Source of the DNA: Vreelandella titanicae BH1
Lineage (GTDB): Bacteria; Pseudomonadota; Gammaproteobacteria; Pseudomonadales; Halomonadaceae
NCBI RefSeq assembly: GCF_000336575.1
Contig: NZ_AOPO01000001.1
Location: 186,001 to 250,000, forward strand
Length of the DNA stretch: 64,000 nucleotides
Direction of reading: 5' to 3'
Numbering within the stretch: position 1 is the first letter of the stretch; each line of letters opens with the position of its first letter. The position numbers were made by a program, and so were the translations under genes. The notes under the pieces are model-generated. The model had not been told where the DNA came from, searched no databases, and was given only the letters and a program-made list of their open reading frames with translations. Shown here piece by piece: positions 28,360 to 37,129 of this stretch.

Positions 28360-29157
28360 TCAGTGGGTGGTTAGGCCCCACGCCTCGCCCCACCCCAGCC
28401 CCGTGCGAGTGTCGGCCTTAGGCCGATACTCGCAGCCGATCCAGCCGCTATAGCCCAGCGCGCTTAAGCGCTCGAAGATGGCCGGGTAATGCACCTCCCC
28501 CACATCCGGCTCGTGGCGCCCAGGTACGCCTGCGACTTGAATATGCCCGATGGCGCTGAACTGGCGTTCAAGGTGGCGAATCAGGTCGCCGTCCATAATT
28601 TGGCAGTGGTAGAGATCAAACTGTTGCTTTAGATTTTCTGCCCCTACTTCTTCCAATACCGCCATGGCCTGGGCCTGGCGAGCGAGAAAAAAGCCGGGCA
28701 TATCGCGCGTATTAATCGGCTCGATCAGTATCTCTCGACCAACCTTGGCCGCTTCACTCGCAGCAAAGCGCAGATTGCGGATATAGGTGGCGTGGTGTTC
28801 AGCCTGGGTCGCGGCATCGGCATCTTCCGGGAGCAGCCCCGCCATGGCATGCACCCGAGGGCAGTTGAGCGCCTCGGCGTAACGTAGCCCTTCAATCACC
28901 GAGTCACGAAACTCCCCTTCTCGACCCGGCAGGCTCGCCAAGCCCCGCTCACCTGCATCCCAATCGCCTGGCGGCAGATTAAACAGCACTTGCTCCAGTT
29001 GGTGCTTGTTCAGCGCATCGCTTAACTCATCGGCGGCATAGGCGTACGGGAACAGGTACTCAACGCCTTTAAAGCCCGCCTTCGCAGCAGCGGCAAAGCG
29101 ATCCATAAAGGCGTGCTCGTTAAACAGCATGCTGAGGTTGGCGGCTAATCGAATCAT
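28360..29157 (-). CDS. otnI: 2-oxo-tetronate isomerase (hydroxypyruvate isomerase family)
   Basis: A 265-residue TIM-barrel sugar-phosphate isomerase-like protein. [21 protein letters not shown] and [15 protein letters not shown] with [13 protein letters not shown] give the metal-binding Glu, His and Asp positions of the Hyi/OtnI family. OtnI turns 2-oxo-tetronate, made by LtnD, into 3-oxo-tetronate. Hydroxypyruvate isomerase is the alternative reading, but the operon favours OtnI. The start is preceded by AACAACAAGAGC and no strong Shine-Dalgarno. Confidence 0.9.
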   Translation of the reverse strand: MIRLAANLSMLFNEHAFMDRFAAAAKAGFKGVEYLFPYAYAADELSDALNKHQLEQVLFNLPPGDWDAGERGLASLPGREGEFRDSVIEGLRYAEALNCPRVHAMAGLLPEDADAATQAEHHATYIRNLRFAASEAAKVGREILIEPINTRDMPGFFLARQAQAMAVLEEVGAENLKQQFDLYHCQIMDGDLIRHLERQFSAIGHIQVAGVPGRHEPDVGEVHYPAIFERLSALGYSGWIGCEYRPKADTRTGLGWGEAWGLTTH

Positions 29158-29185
29158 CGTGGTGCTCTTGTTGTTAAGTACGTCG

Positions 29186-29845
29186 TTAATCCCGTGGAAA
29201 GCGCGCTTCCAGCTCCGCCACCTGTTCCGGCGTTAGCCCTCGCGGGTTTTCACCCCGTAGTAGTAGGTAGAGCTTGGCGGTTTCTTCCAATTCTTCGGTG
29301 GCGTAGATCGCTGCCTCGAGGTTTTTACCCGCCACCACCGGGCCGTGGTTGGCCAGCAATACCGCGCTGTGTTTGCCCGCTAACCCCCGCACTGCATCGC
29401 CCAGTTTGGGGTCGCCAGGAATGTGATACGGCACCAGCGGCAGTTTCCCCACCCGCATCACGTAGTAGGCAGTGAGTGGTGGTATGCAGTCGCAGGGATC
29501 TACTCCCGGCAGGCAAGAGACCGCCACCGAGTGAGTGGAGTGCAGGTGCACAATCGCGCCGGACTGCGGGCGCTCCTCGTACATCGCCATATGCAAAAAC
29601 TGCTCCTTGGTAGGCTTATCGCCACTCAGCAGTTGGCCGCTGTTATCCAGATGGGAGATCCGCGCAGGATCCAGCCGCCCCAAGCAGGCGTTGGTGGGTG
29701 TCATCAGCCAGCCGCCATCGTCTAGCCGTACGCTGATATTGCCGCTGGAGCCCATGGTCAGGCCGCGGTCAAACAGCGACTTGCCCAGGGTGCTGATCTG
29801 CTCCCGCAAACTGTTTTGGGGATGGCGATGCAAGTGGATGCTCAT
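29186..29845 (-). CDS. otnC: 3-oxo-tetronate 4-phosphate decarboxylase (class II aldolase family)
   Basis: A 219-residue protein of the class II aldolase/adducin family. [10 protein letters not shown] binds phosphate, HLHSTHS supplies two metal-binding His, and ANHGPV the third. With OtnK it converts 3-oxo-tetronate 4-phosphate to dihydroxyacetone phosphate and CO2. The ATG at 29845 overlaps the otnK stop (ATGA), so the two are translationally coupled. Fuculose-phosphate aldolase is the homologous alternative. Confidence 0.9.
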   Translation of the reverse strand: MSIHLHRHPQNSLREQISTLGKSLFDRGLTMGSSGNISVRLDDGGWLMTPTNACLGRLDPARISHLDNSGQLLSGDKPTKEQFLHMAMYEERPQSGAIVHLHSTHSVAVSCLPGVDPCDCIPPLTAYYVMRVGKLPLVPYHIPGDPKLGDAVRGLAGKHSAVLLANHGPVVAGKNLEAAIYATEELEETAKLYLLLRGENPRGLTPEQVAELEARFPRD

Positions 29846-31140
29846 ACCAGCACCTCAAACGCCCGGGTAAAGAAGTCGACGCCACCAAAGTTGCCGGACT
29901 TCAGCGCCAACGACAGCGGCGCTTCGCGACCCGCCATTGGGGCTTGCGTCCAGGGCACGCCGGGGTCGATCTGCTCACCAATGCGCAGGGTGGTAATACC
30001 CAGCGCCGAGACCACCGCGCCGGAGGTTTCGCCCCCGGCGACCAGCAACCGGCCCACGCCTTCGTTAACCAGCGTCACTGCCAGTTGGCTCAATGCTTTT
30101 TCCACTAACGCCCCCGCATGCGCAACTCCAAGGGCTTGCTGGGCGGCGTTAACCTTTTCAGTATCAGCCGAGGCATAGAGCAGTACCGGCGCCTCTTGAG
30201 ATAAGCGCTTGCGGGCAAAGGCCAGCGCCTGCTCCTGCTGTTGTCCTTCTTCGGCCAACGCCAAGGGATCCAGGGCGAAGCCACCATCAGGGTACTTGGC
30301 CAGAAAATCCGCTACTTGTGCCAGCGTGGCCCGGGAGCAACTACCGGAGAGCACCAGCGCTCCGCCCGAGGCAGGCGATAAACGCCCCGGCTCATTGATC
30401 GTGTCTAGCCAACCCTGGGCGCGGTACTGGGCGGGCAACGCCTGCCCTAGCCCTGAACCGCCGGTAACCAAGGGCAGTAAAACCGTCGCTTCGGCAAGTA
30501 CGTCCAGATCCTGCTCATCCAGGGAATCACAGATCACATGGCGAACGCCTTGTGCTTCCAGCGCAGATAAATGAGCACGGGTTGCCGTTGATCCTTGGTC
30601 AAGCACCGCCCGGTTGGCTAAGCCCACAGGATGCGGCGTTTGGCGGGAGAGCACTCGCACGAGATCTGCGTCCTGCATGGGGTTCAGTGGGTGGTGCTGC
30701 ATACCGCTGTCGTTGAGTAAGCGATCACCCACGAACAAATGGCCCTGATAGACCGTACGGCCGTTAATCGGGAAGGCGGGCACCATCACCGTCTGGTACG
30801 CGTCCAGGGCTTCCAGCAGCGCATCCGCCACCGGGCCGATATTGCCCTGTTCAGTGGAGTCAAAGGTGGAGCAGTACTTGAAGAACAGCTGCCGGGCGCC
30901 CTGCTGGCGAAGCCACTCAAGGGCAGCCAGTGAGTCCGCCACGGCTTCGTCTACTGGGCAGGAACGCGATTTCAGCGCCACGACCACTGCATCGATATCA
31001 GTGAGGTCAACCTCTTGCTGGGGCACGCCAATCACCTGCAGGCAGCGCATACCGCCGCGCACCAGGTTATTGGCAAGGTCGGTCGCCCCAGTGAAATCAT
31101 CGGCAATGGCGCCCAGTACGATGCTCGCTCCCATCCCCAT
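29842..31140 (-). CDS. otnK: 3-oxo-tetronate kinase (DUF1537 / four-carbon acid sugar kinase)
   Basis: A 432-residue two-domain kinase. The N-terminal domain begins IADDFTGATDLANNL, the hallmark of the family. The C-terminal nucleotide domain has LSGSCSRAT and VAGGETSGAVV. OtnK phosphorylates 3-oxo-tetronate at C4 with ATP. Only one base separates the ltnD stop from its ATG, and it overlaps otnC by four, giving a tightly coupled core. An alternative start two codons in is possible. Confidence 0.92.
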   Translation of the reverse strand: MGMGASIVLGAIADDFTGATDLANNLVRGGMRCLQVIGVPQQEVDLTDIDAVVVALKSRSCPVDEAVADSLAALEWLRQQGARQLFFKYCSTFDSTEQGNIGPVADALLEALDAYQTVMVPAFPINGRTVYQGHLFVGDRLLNDSGMQHHPLNPMQDADLVRVLSRQTPHPVGLANRAVLDQGSTATRAHLSALEAQGVRHVICDSLDEQDLDVLAEATVLLPLVTGGSGLGQALPAQYRAQGWLDTINEPGRLSPASGGALVLSGSCSRATLAQVADFLAKYPDGGFALDPLALAEEGQQQEQALAFARKRLSQEAPVLLYASADTEKVNAAQQALGVAHAGALVEKALSQLAVTLVNEGVGRLLVAGGETSGAVVSALGITTLRIGEQIDPGVPWTQAPMAGREAPLSLALKSGNFGGVDFFTRAFEVLV

Positions 31141-31141
31141 T

Positions 31142-32077
31142 TTATTCGGCTCCCTGGGCGTCGTTGGCAGCTTCTGGCAACGCGATGCCCGATAACCGCT
31201 GGTAGACTTTAATCACTGCCGAGTCATCTTCGCGACCAAAACCTGCACCGCTGGCAGCGGTAAACTGCTGCAGAGCGCTGGACGCTACCGGTGTTGCCAA
31301 TGCCAGCTCGCGGCCGGTTTGATGCACAATGTTGAGATCTTTGACGAAGATATCCACCGCCGAAAGCGGCGTGTAGTCACCACTCAGGATATGCGGCACG
31401 CGGTTTTCGAACATCCAGGAGTTGCCCGCCGAGTGGGTAATGACGTCATATATCACCTCTGGGTCGAGCCCCATGCGAATGCCCAGCGCCATGGCCTCAG
31501 CAGCGGTGGCGATATGCACACCTGCCAGCAGTTGATTGACCAGTTTCATACTTGAGCCAACGCCAGGCGCATCGCCAAGGCGATAAACCTTGGCAGCCAT
31601 GGCGTTTAGCACCGCTTCGGCGTAGGTAAATGCCTCCGTTGCCCCGGATGCCATTACCGATAGTTCACCACTTTTGGCTTTAGCAGCACCGCCGCTAATC
31701 GGCGCATCCAGCAGCAGCAAGCCCTCTGCCGCCACACGCTCACCAAGCTGTTTGGCCTGACTGGGCGCCACCGTGGCGCACTGTATGATCAGACTGTCTC
31801 GAGCCAAGTGGCTTACCACACCCTGCTCACCGAACAGCACTTGCTCAACCTGCGCCCCGTTAACGACAACCACCAACACGATATGGCAGTGAGCAAGCTC
31901 GGCAGGAGTGGCTACGCTTTGCCCCCCTGCTGCCACGAAGGCATCGCGTGCCCCAGCGGAAATATCACACCCGGTCACATTAAAGCCCTGCTTGAGCATA
32001 GCGGTGGCCGTACCCATGCCCATGGCGCCCAGGCCAATAAGACCTACTTGAAGTGATTGCTTATCGTGTTGGCTCAC
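31142..32077 (-). CDS. ltnD: L-threonate dehydrogenase (3-hydroxyisobutyrate dehydrogenase family)
   Basis: A 311-residue NAD-dependent dehydrogenase. GLIGLGAMGMG is the Rossmann motif, DAPISGGAAKAK the substrate loop, and Lys in SSMKLVNQLL the catalytic base. Its place at the head of an otnK-otnC-otnI operon identifies it as LtnD, which oxidises L-threonate to 2-oxo-tetronate. Start is GTG at 32077 with AGAGGTG nine bases upstream. A close relative without this context would be read as 2-hydroxy-3-oxopropionate reductase. Confidence 0.9.
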   Translation of the reverse strand: MSQHDKQSLQVGLIGLGAMGMGTATAMLKQGFNVTGCDISAGARDAFVAAGGQSVATPAELAHCHIVLVVVVNGAQVEQVLFGEQGVVSHLARDSLIIQCATVAPSQAKQLGERVAAEGLLLLDAPISGGAAKAKSGELSVMASGATEAFTYAEAVLNAMAAKVYRLGDAPGVGSSMKLVNQLLAGVHIATAAEAMALGIRMGLDPEVIYDVITHSAGNSWMFENRVPHILSGDYTPLSAVDIFVKDLNIVHQTGRELALATPVASSALQQFTAASGAGFGREDDSAVIKVYQRLSGIALPEAANDAQGAE

Positions 32078-32096
32078 CTAACGGCACCTCTTTGTT

Positions 32097-32144
32097 GTTG
32101 AGACGGTGGTTGAGACTGTTACTGAGAACGTTGTTGTGTTTGTT
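32097..32144. repeat. Four imperfect 12-bp tandem repeats upstream of ltnD
   Basis: GTTGAGACGGTG, GTTGAGACTGTT, ACTGAGAACGTT and GTTGTGTTTGTT run without gaps on the plus strand. They lie between the ltnD start and the LacI-type operator, so they make up most of the ltnD leader. On the transcript (minus strand) they are rich in AAC and CAA triplets. Confidence 0.6.
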
Positions 32145-32172
32145 GCTATCGTCGCGGTGCAATTAGAAGCTA

Positions 32173-32204
32173 AATGGTAGCGCTGTCATGATAGCGCTAC
32201 CATT
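32173..32204. promoter_or_regulatory. LacI-family operator between ltnD and its regulator
   Basis: AATGGTAGCGCT (32173-32184) and AGCGCTACCATT (32193-32204) are perfect 12-bp arms around GTCATGAT. Each arm ends in the self-complementary AGCGCT, so the region can also be seen as two 14-bp half-overlapping sites of the form TGGTAGCGCTGTCA / TGATAGCGCTACCA. A central CG- or GC-step palindrome is the rule for LacI-type operators. It is 56 bp from the regulator start and 96 bp from ltnD. Confidence 0.75.
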
Positions 32205-32259
32205 CGTTTTAGATTATTGTTGGCGTTACGACAAGCTGAAAATCAGGGACGTGCGACCA

Positions 32260-33309
32260 ATGTCTAAAGACTCGCCCAACGCTGCCTCTCCCAGCCCTGC
32301 TAGGCAGCGCCGAAGCTCCGACCAAGTCACGCTCAGCCAAGTGGCGCAAGCGGCAGGGGTATCACCGATTACCGCATCTCGAGCACTGAACAACCCTGAT
32401 AAGGTCAGCGATAGTGCACGCCTGAGTGTTCTACAAGCCGTAGAGAAACTGGGCTACGTACCCAACTTGGTAGCCGGTAGTCTGGCCTCCTCCCGCTCGC
32501 GGCTGATTGCCGTGATCGTGCCGTCACTGATCAATAGCGTGTTTGTGGAAGTCATCAAGGGGCTGCAGGAGACGCTGGAAGCCGAGGGCTACCAGATACT
32601 GCTAGGTAACACCGACTACGATCTAGACCGCGAGTATCAGTTGGTACGTACTTTTCTGGGCTGGTCATGCTCTGCACTGGTCACCGCTGGGCTGCGCCAT
32701 AACAAGGCGTGTCATACGTTGCTGGCGAACTGGGATCACCCCATTATGGAGGTGATGGAGCTGGGCAAAGGCATGGATCTTAACGTTGGCCTGGATCACG
32801 TGGCGGCAGGCCGCTGCATGGCCGGCCATCTTATCGAAAAAGGCTACCGCCAGATTGTTTATGTAGGCGCCCGGCTCTCGCAGGATTATCGCGCCAGCAT
32901 GCGTTACGAAGGCCATAAAGCGGTACTAAAGGAGAAAGGAATCGACGCCCCACTACTGGAACTAGATACCCTGGGCAGCCTACAGGCGGGCGCTGAAGGA
33001 CTGGCCCAAGTGCTCGCGCAATACCCTCATACCCAAGCCATTCACTTTGCCAACGACGACCTGGCGGCAGGCGCCCTGCTGGCGGCTCAACGTCAAGGGC
33101 TAAGCGTGCCAGGGGATATCGCCATTGCCGGGTTTAACGGCCTGCCCCTTGGTCAGCATGTAACCCCTCAGCTCACTACCATTCTTTCACCCAGAGAAGA
33201 GATGGGCCGCTTAGCCGCCAAAGAACTCATTCGCCGACTAAGCGGCAAGAACGTCTACCGCCGCCAGCACGATGTGGGCTTTACGCTCCAAACCGGCGGG
33301 AGTACTTAG
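32260..33309 (+). CDS. LacI-family regulator (GntR/gluconate-regulator type)
   Basis: A 349-residue LacI-type repressor. The HTH and hinge are at about residues 22-75 (LSQVAQAAGVSPITASRALN then VPNLVAGSLAS), followed by a periplasmic-binding-like domain. The sequence resembles the gluconate repressor branch of LacI proteins, fitting an acid-sugar effector. The ATG at 32260 follows CAGGGAC; the longer frame from 32188 would overlap the operator. It is divergent from the threonate/erythronate operon and should repress it until threonate, erythronate or an intermediate binds. Confidence 0.9.
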   Translation: MSKDSPNAASPSPARQRRSSDQVTLSQVAQAAGVSPITASRALNNPDKVSDSARLSVLQAVEKLGYVPNLVAGSLASSRSRLIAVIVPSLINSVFVEVIKGLQETLEAEGYQILLGNTDYDLDREYQLVRTFLGWSCSALVTAGLRHNKACHTLLANWDHPIMEVMELGKGMDLNVGLDHVAAGRCMAGHLIEKGYRQIVYVGARLSQDYRASMRYEGHKAVLKEKGIDAPLLELDTLGSLQAGAEGLAQVLAQYPHTQAIHFANDDLAAGALLAAQRQGLSVPGDIAIAGFNGLPLGQHVTPQLTTILSPREEMGRLAAKELIRRLSGKNVYRRQHDVGFTLQTGGST

Positions 33310-33322
33310 GCTACCTCAGCGC

Positions 33323-34723
33323 TCATATCGCTGGCGGTTGACCAAGAATCTCCAAGCCTGATCCCAGCTCGTTTTCAATTGCCTGACCGATTGCCAGCAG
33401 GCTGGCGTCTTGCCACGGCCCCGCCAGCACTTGCAGGCCAACGGGCATACCGGCAGCGTCTTTCCCAACCGGCAGCGTTAAGGCACACAGGCCTAGGAAA
33501 TTAGCGATCACGGTGTTGCGCAGAGCATGCATGTTGGCTTTGGGATAGGCGCCTTCTGGCTCGAGACTTTCGATAGTGGGCGGGGTAATCGCTACCGTGG
33601 GAGTAAGGACTGCATCTACATCGGCCATGCGAGCGGCAGCAGAGGCGGCAAGCGAGTCCAGCACCGTGCGACGACGCACATACTCCCAGGCAGGCATGTC
33701 ATCTGCCGCTTTAACGCGGGCGGCGACGTTAGGATCCAGGGAGTCAATCATCTCGGGTAGCTCGGTGTTTAGAAACGCTGCCAATTCCGGCGCAGCCACA
33801 CCGCCCAGCTTGAAGAGTTCGTACGCTTCGTCGATGCCGGGCAACTCGAGGGTCACTATTCGCGCCCCGGCGGCTTCCAGCTGCTTAATGGCACCGCGTA
33901 CGGTTTCCGCGATACCTGGACTGCAGTCGTCCCAGAAAAACGTTTCTGGTACTCCAAAGGTCAACCCGGCAAGCGTCGGTGTTGCTGGCATTCGATCATC
34001 CTGACCGCTAAGGCCGCCATCCAACGCATCGAACGCAAAGGCAAGGTCATCTACCCGACGCGCCAGTAACCCTGGGGTATCCAGCGTGCTTGAAAGCGGT
34101 ACGATCTGCTCGGTCGACCAGCGCCCGGCGGTGGTTTTCAGGCCGACTACGCCGGTCATTGAGGCGGGAATACGCACTGAACCGGCGGTATCGGTGCCTA
34201 ATGCCAAACTTGCCGTACCGCCCACCAGTGAAACACCCGCCCCGGAGCTTGAGCCGCCAGGCGTGCGGTGCTGATGTGCATCCCAGGGGTTGCGTGGTGC
34301 TCCCCAATGGGCATTGGTGCCCAAGCCGCCAAAGGCAAACTCAACGGAGTGGGTTTTACCCATCACAGAAGGCAGCTGTTTCAATAGCGTGCTCACCACC
34401 GGGCCGGGACGCTCCCAGCGCTTCGGCAGGCGTTGAGAAGAGCCCGCATAGGTGGGTAGCCCGGTCACGGCGTAGATATCCTTGATCGATACCGCCATGC
34501 CCATTAGCGCCCCCGCATCACCACCCTGGGCGAGCACCGCATCGGCAGCTTTTGCCATTGCCAGTGCCTGCTCACCGTTCCAGGTGAGGTAGGCTTGGTC
34601 GTGTTTGCCGCGCTGCTGATAAGCAGCGATTGCCGCTTCGGCCAGCGCGGTAGCGGTCAGCGTGCCCGCCCGCAGCCGCTCGCGCTGCTCACGCAACGGT
34701 AGAAAAATGGGTGAATCCTGCAT
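33323..34723 (-). CDS. Amidase (amidase signature family)
   Basis: A 466-residue amidase with the full Ser-cisSer-Lys triad: Lys81 in VSIKDIY, Ser at about 158-159 in GGSSSG and nucleophile Ser182 in GTDTAGSVR. It hydrolyses a carboxamide or carbamoyl compound in the cytoplasm. It lies 25 bp after a RidA-type gene and at the end of a TRAP operon, so its substrate is likely imported or formed from the imported compound. GatA is unlikely because no gatB or gatC is present. Its stop is 14 bp from that of the convergent LacI gene. Confidence 0.9.
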   Translation of the reverse strand: MQDSPIFLPLREQRERLRAGTLTATALAEAAIAAYQQRGKHDQAYLTWNGEQALAMAKAADAVLAQGGDAGALMGMAVSIKDIYAVTGLPTYAGSSQRLPKRWERPGPVVSTLLKQLPSVMGKTHSVEFAFGGLGTNAHWGAPRNPWDAHQHRTPGGSSSGAGVSLVGGTASLALGTDTAGSVRIPASMTGVVGLKTTAGRWSTEQIVPLSSTLDTPGLLARRVDDLAFAFDALDGGLSGQDDRMPATPTLAGLTFGVPETFFWDDCSPGIAETVRGAIKQLEAAGARIVTLELPGIDEAYELFKLGGVAAPELAAFLNTELPEMIDSLDPNVAARVKAADDMPAWEYVRRRTVLDSLAASAAARMADVDAVLTPTVAITPPTIESLEPEGAYPKANMHALRNTVIANFLGLCALTLPVGKDAAGMPVGLQVLAGPWQDASLLAIGQAIENELGSGLEILGQPPAI

Positions 34724-34747
34724 GCTTTACGTACCTCTGTGGGGTGC

Positions 34748-35215
34748 TTAACGCACTTCAAAAATCGCTTCGACTTCCACCGCCGCATTGCCGGGTAGTG
34801 TCGCTACCCCAATGGCGGTTCTAGCATGACGCCCCGCATCGCCAAACAGCGCGACAAAAAGCTCAGACGCGCCGTTAATGACCAACGGCACATCATGAAA
34901 GCCCGGCGCCACATTGACGAACCCATTCATGCGCACGCATCGCACCACGCGGGAAAAATCGCCATCAACGGCATCGCTGAGCGAGGCCAGCAGGTTCAAG
35001 GCACACGCCTGGGCCGCCAGCTTGCCGGTTTCAAGATCGAACTCAGTCCCTACCTTGCCGGGATAGAGAACATCACCCCCACGCTCACAAATCTGCCCAG
35101 CTAAAAACAGCTGGCTACCCAACTGAGACCAGGGCAGAAACATGCCACGCGGCCTTGGAATCGCCGGTAACGTAAGGCCCTGCTCCGCCACCGCTTGTTC
35201 AATCGTTTTGCTCAT
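34748..35215 (-). CDS. RidA/YjgF-family protein
   Basis: A 155-residue member of the RidA superfamily, longer than RidA itself (about 128), and closer to the YjgH/Atu1372-like branch. LFLAGQICERGGD and GVATLPGNAAVEVEAIFEV hold the family ligand loop, but the RidA catalytic Arg of the canonical R-x-C-V-x-V motif is not clear here. RidA proteins hydrolyse reactive enamines and imines to 2-oxo acids; the branch members occur in catabolic operons. Its place between TRAP and amidase genes suggests a hydrolytic step in the same pathway. Confidence 0.85.
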   Translation of the reverse strand: MSKTIEQAVAEQGLTLPAIPRPRGMFLPWSQLGSQLFLAGQICERGGDVLYPGKVGTEFDLETGKLAAQACALNLLASLSDAVDGDFSRVVRCVRMNGFVNVAPGFHDVPLVINGASELFVALFGDAGRHARTAIGVATLPGNAAVEVEAIFEVR

Positions 35216-35255
35216 GGTTCGTTGTCCTTATTGTTTAGCTTCATTAAACCAGCTG

Positions 35256-36530
35256 TTAATAGATTAACGAGGGCAGCCAGGTACTCAGCCACGGTATATA
35301 GGTGATGATGATCAGCGCTAACAGCATCAAGCCAATCAGCGGCAAACAGGCCTTGAACACTTCCTGCAGCGACATCTTGGAGATCGCCATGGCGACAAAC
35401 AGGTTCAACCCTACCGGCGGCGTAATCATCCCCACCGAGAAGTTGATCAGCGTGATCACCCCAAAATGCACCGGGTCCACGCCTACCTGGGCCGCAATCG
35501 GTTGCAGCAGTGGCGAGAGCACAATGATGGCCGAGGCGCTATCGAGGAAGAAGCCAGCAACGATCATCACGACATTAAACAGCGCCATGACCTGAAACGG
35601 ATCGTCTGTCCACGACAGCACCTCACCTGCCAGTTGGCTAGGCGTACCGGTAATGGCGAGCAGCCAAGAGAAAGCAGAGGCACCTGCGGTAATCAGCAGC
35701 AGCGTCGCGGAAATCAATCCAGAGCTTCTTAGTGTTCCCACCAGTTCCGTTACGTTAATGGTGCGATAAACCACCATGCCGACAAACAGGCCATATACGC
35801 AGGCGACCGCCGCCGATTCGGTCGGGGTAAAGACGCCACTGTAGATGCCCCCCAGCAGAATCACCGGCAGGCCAAGGCCCCAGGCAGCATCTTTAAAGGC
35901 TACCAAGATTTGCCTCAGCGAGGGGAAAGGGGCGCGCTCATAGCCTTTGATGCTGCTAAAGACGATGCAGTAGGCGATGAGAATCGAAGCAATCACAATG
36001 GCAGGCAGCAGGCCCGCTGCAAACAGCCGCCCCACTGAAGTACCGGTCACTGAGCCATAGATAATCAGCGCAATACTCGGCGGCACGATCGGCCCCAAGG
36101 TACCGGCGGTGGCGATCAACCCAATCGCAAAGCGCTTATCGTAGCCAGCAGCGACAAGTGCCGGGAACATGATCGAGCCAATCGCCACCACCGTGGCGGG
36201 GCTTGAACCGGAAATGGCCCCGAAGAAGAGACATGACAGCACCGTGGCCGCTGCCAAGCCCCCTGGCACCCACCCTACCAACGCCTTGGCAAGATTGATC
36301 AACCGGTCGGAAAGCCCGCCAATCCGCATCAGCTCCGCCGCCAGGATAAAGAACGGAATCGCCATCAGCGAGAAGTTGTTCATGCCGGTAAACATGCGCA
36401 TCGGCACGATTACCGGATTGGTAGCGCCAAAGAATTCAATGGCAAGAAACACCGCCAATGCCAAGGAAGCAAAGATGGGCAGCCCGAGCAGTAGAACGGC
36501 AAAAAAGATCGGTAATAATGCAGTAATCAT
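35256..36530 (-). CDS. dctM: TRAP transporter large permease (DctM), amide cluster
   Basis: A 424-residue DctM protein of about 12 helices with FSLMAIPFFILAAELM, GTLGPIVPPSIALIIYG and VGMITPPVGLNLFV. It is separated from dctQ by 15 bp. It belongs to the importer that shares an operon with asparaginase, RidA-like protein and amidase. Confidence 0.93.
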   Translation of the reverse strand: MITALLPIFFAVLLLGLPIFASLALAVFLAIEFFGATNPVIVPMRMFTGMNNFSLMAIPFFILAAELMRIGGLSDRLINLAKALVGWVPGGLAAATVLSCLFFGAISGSSPATVVAIGSIMFPALVAAGYDKRFAIGLIATAGTLGPIVPPSIALIIYGSVTGTSVGRLFAAGLLPAIVIASILIAYCIVFSSIKGYERAPFPSLRQILVAFKDAAWGLGLPVILLGGIYSGVFTPTESAAVACVYGLFVGMVVYRTINVTELVGTLRSSGLISATLLLITAGASAFSWLLAITGTPSQLAGEVLSWTDDPFQVMALFNVVMIVAGFFLDSASAIIVLSPLLQPIAAQVGVDPVHFGVITLINFSVGMITPPVGLNLFVAMAISKMSLQEVFKACLPLIGLMLLALIIITYIPWLSTWLPSLIY

Positions 36531-36545
36531 GGTCGCCCTCCAGGG

Positions 36546-37067
36546 TTAAATGAGCTTATCCGACTCAGCCACAAGCTCTTCGGAGAGACTCACCGGAGGC
36601 TTTTTCCAGACTTCATTGATTACCCATAGATAACGCAGAATCAGCAGTACACCGGAAACGCCAATCGGCAGATAGAACCATGCCATCGGCAGGCGAAGTG
36701 CAGCGGTTAACTGTCCGCGATCCAACGTGCTGAAATAGAGAACAAAGCCGTAATAGGTCATGAAGCCAGCGAACACGATACCGATCAGTGCTGCGATCAT
36801 GTGCAGCCAGCGGTTCACAGCAGGCGAGGCAATGGCATTCAGCACATCCACCGAAATATGCGTGCCATGGCGCACACCCATACTGGCGCCTACAAAACTC
36901 ATACAGATAATGGAGTAAATAACGACTTCTTCAGCCCAAAATAGCGAACCGCTAAAGCCGTAGCGATACACGACTTGGATGGTAGTGAGGATGGTCGCAA
37001 TCGACATGAAAACGACCATCGCCACACTTTCCAAGCGATCAAGACATTTGTTGAGCGCTTCGAACAT
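36546..37067 (-). CDS. dctQ: TRAP transporter small permease (DctQ), amide cluster
   Basis: A 173-residue DctQ protein, four helices, with FSGSLFWAEEVVIYSI after helix 1, the family's W-(A/T)-E motif. It partners the DctM encoded next. A small hairpin and 62 bp separate it from the binding-protein gene. Confidence 0.9.
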   Translation of the reverse strand: MFEALNKCLDRLESVAMVVFMSIATILTTIQVVYRYGFSGSLFWAEEVVIYSIICMSFVGASMGVRHGTHISVDVLNAIASPAVNRWLHMIAALIGIVFAGFMTYYGFVLYFSTLDRGQLTAALRLPMAWFYLPIGVSGVLLILRYLWVINEVWKKPPVSLSEELVAESDKLI

Positions 37068-37078
37068 GAGATATCCAC

Positions 37079-37092
37079 ACCCTGAAAGGGGT
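37079..37092 (-). other. Small hairpin between dctP and dctQ, amide cluster
   Basis: ACCCT-gaaa-GGGGT (37079-37092) gives a 5-bp stem with a GAAA or TTTC loop depending on strand. It is weaker than the hairpins at the other binding-protein/permease junctions and has no T-run. Confidence 0.35.
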
Positions 37093-37129
37093 AAGAAGAG
37101 AGGAGCCAGGCCTTAGTAGACCCGTTGGA

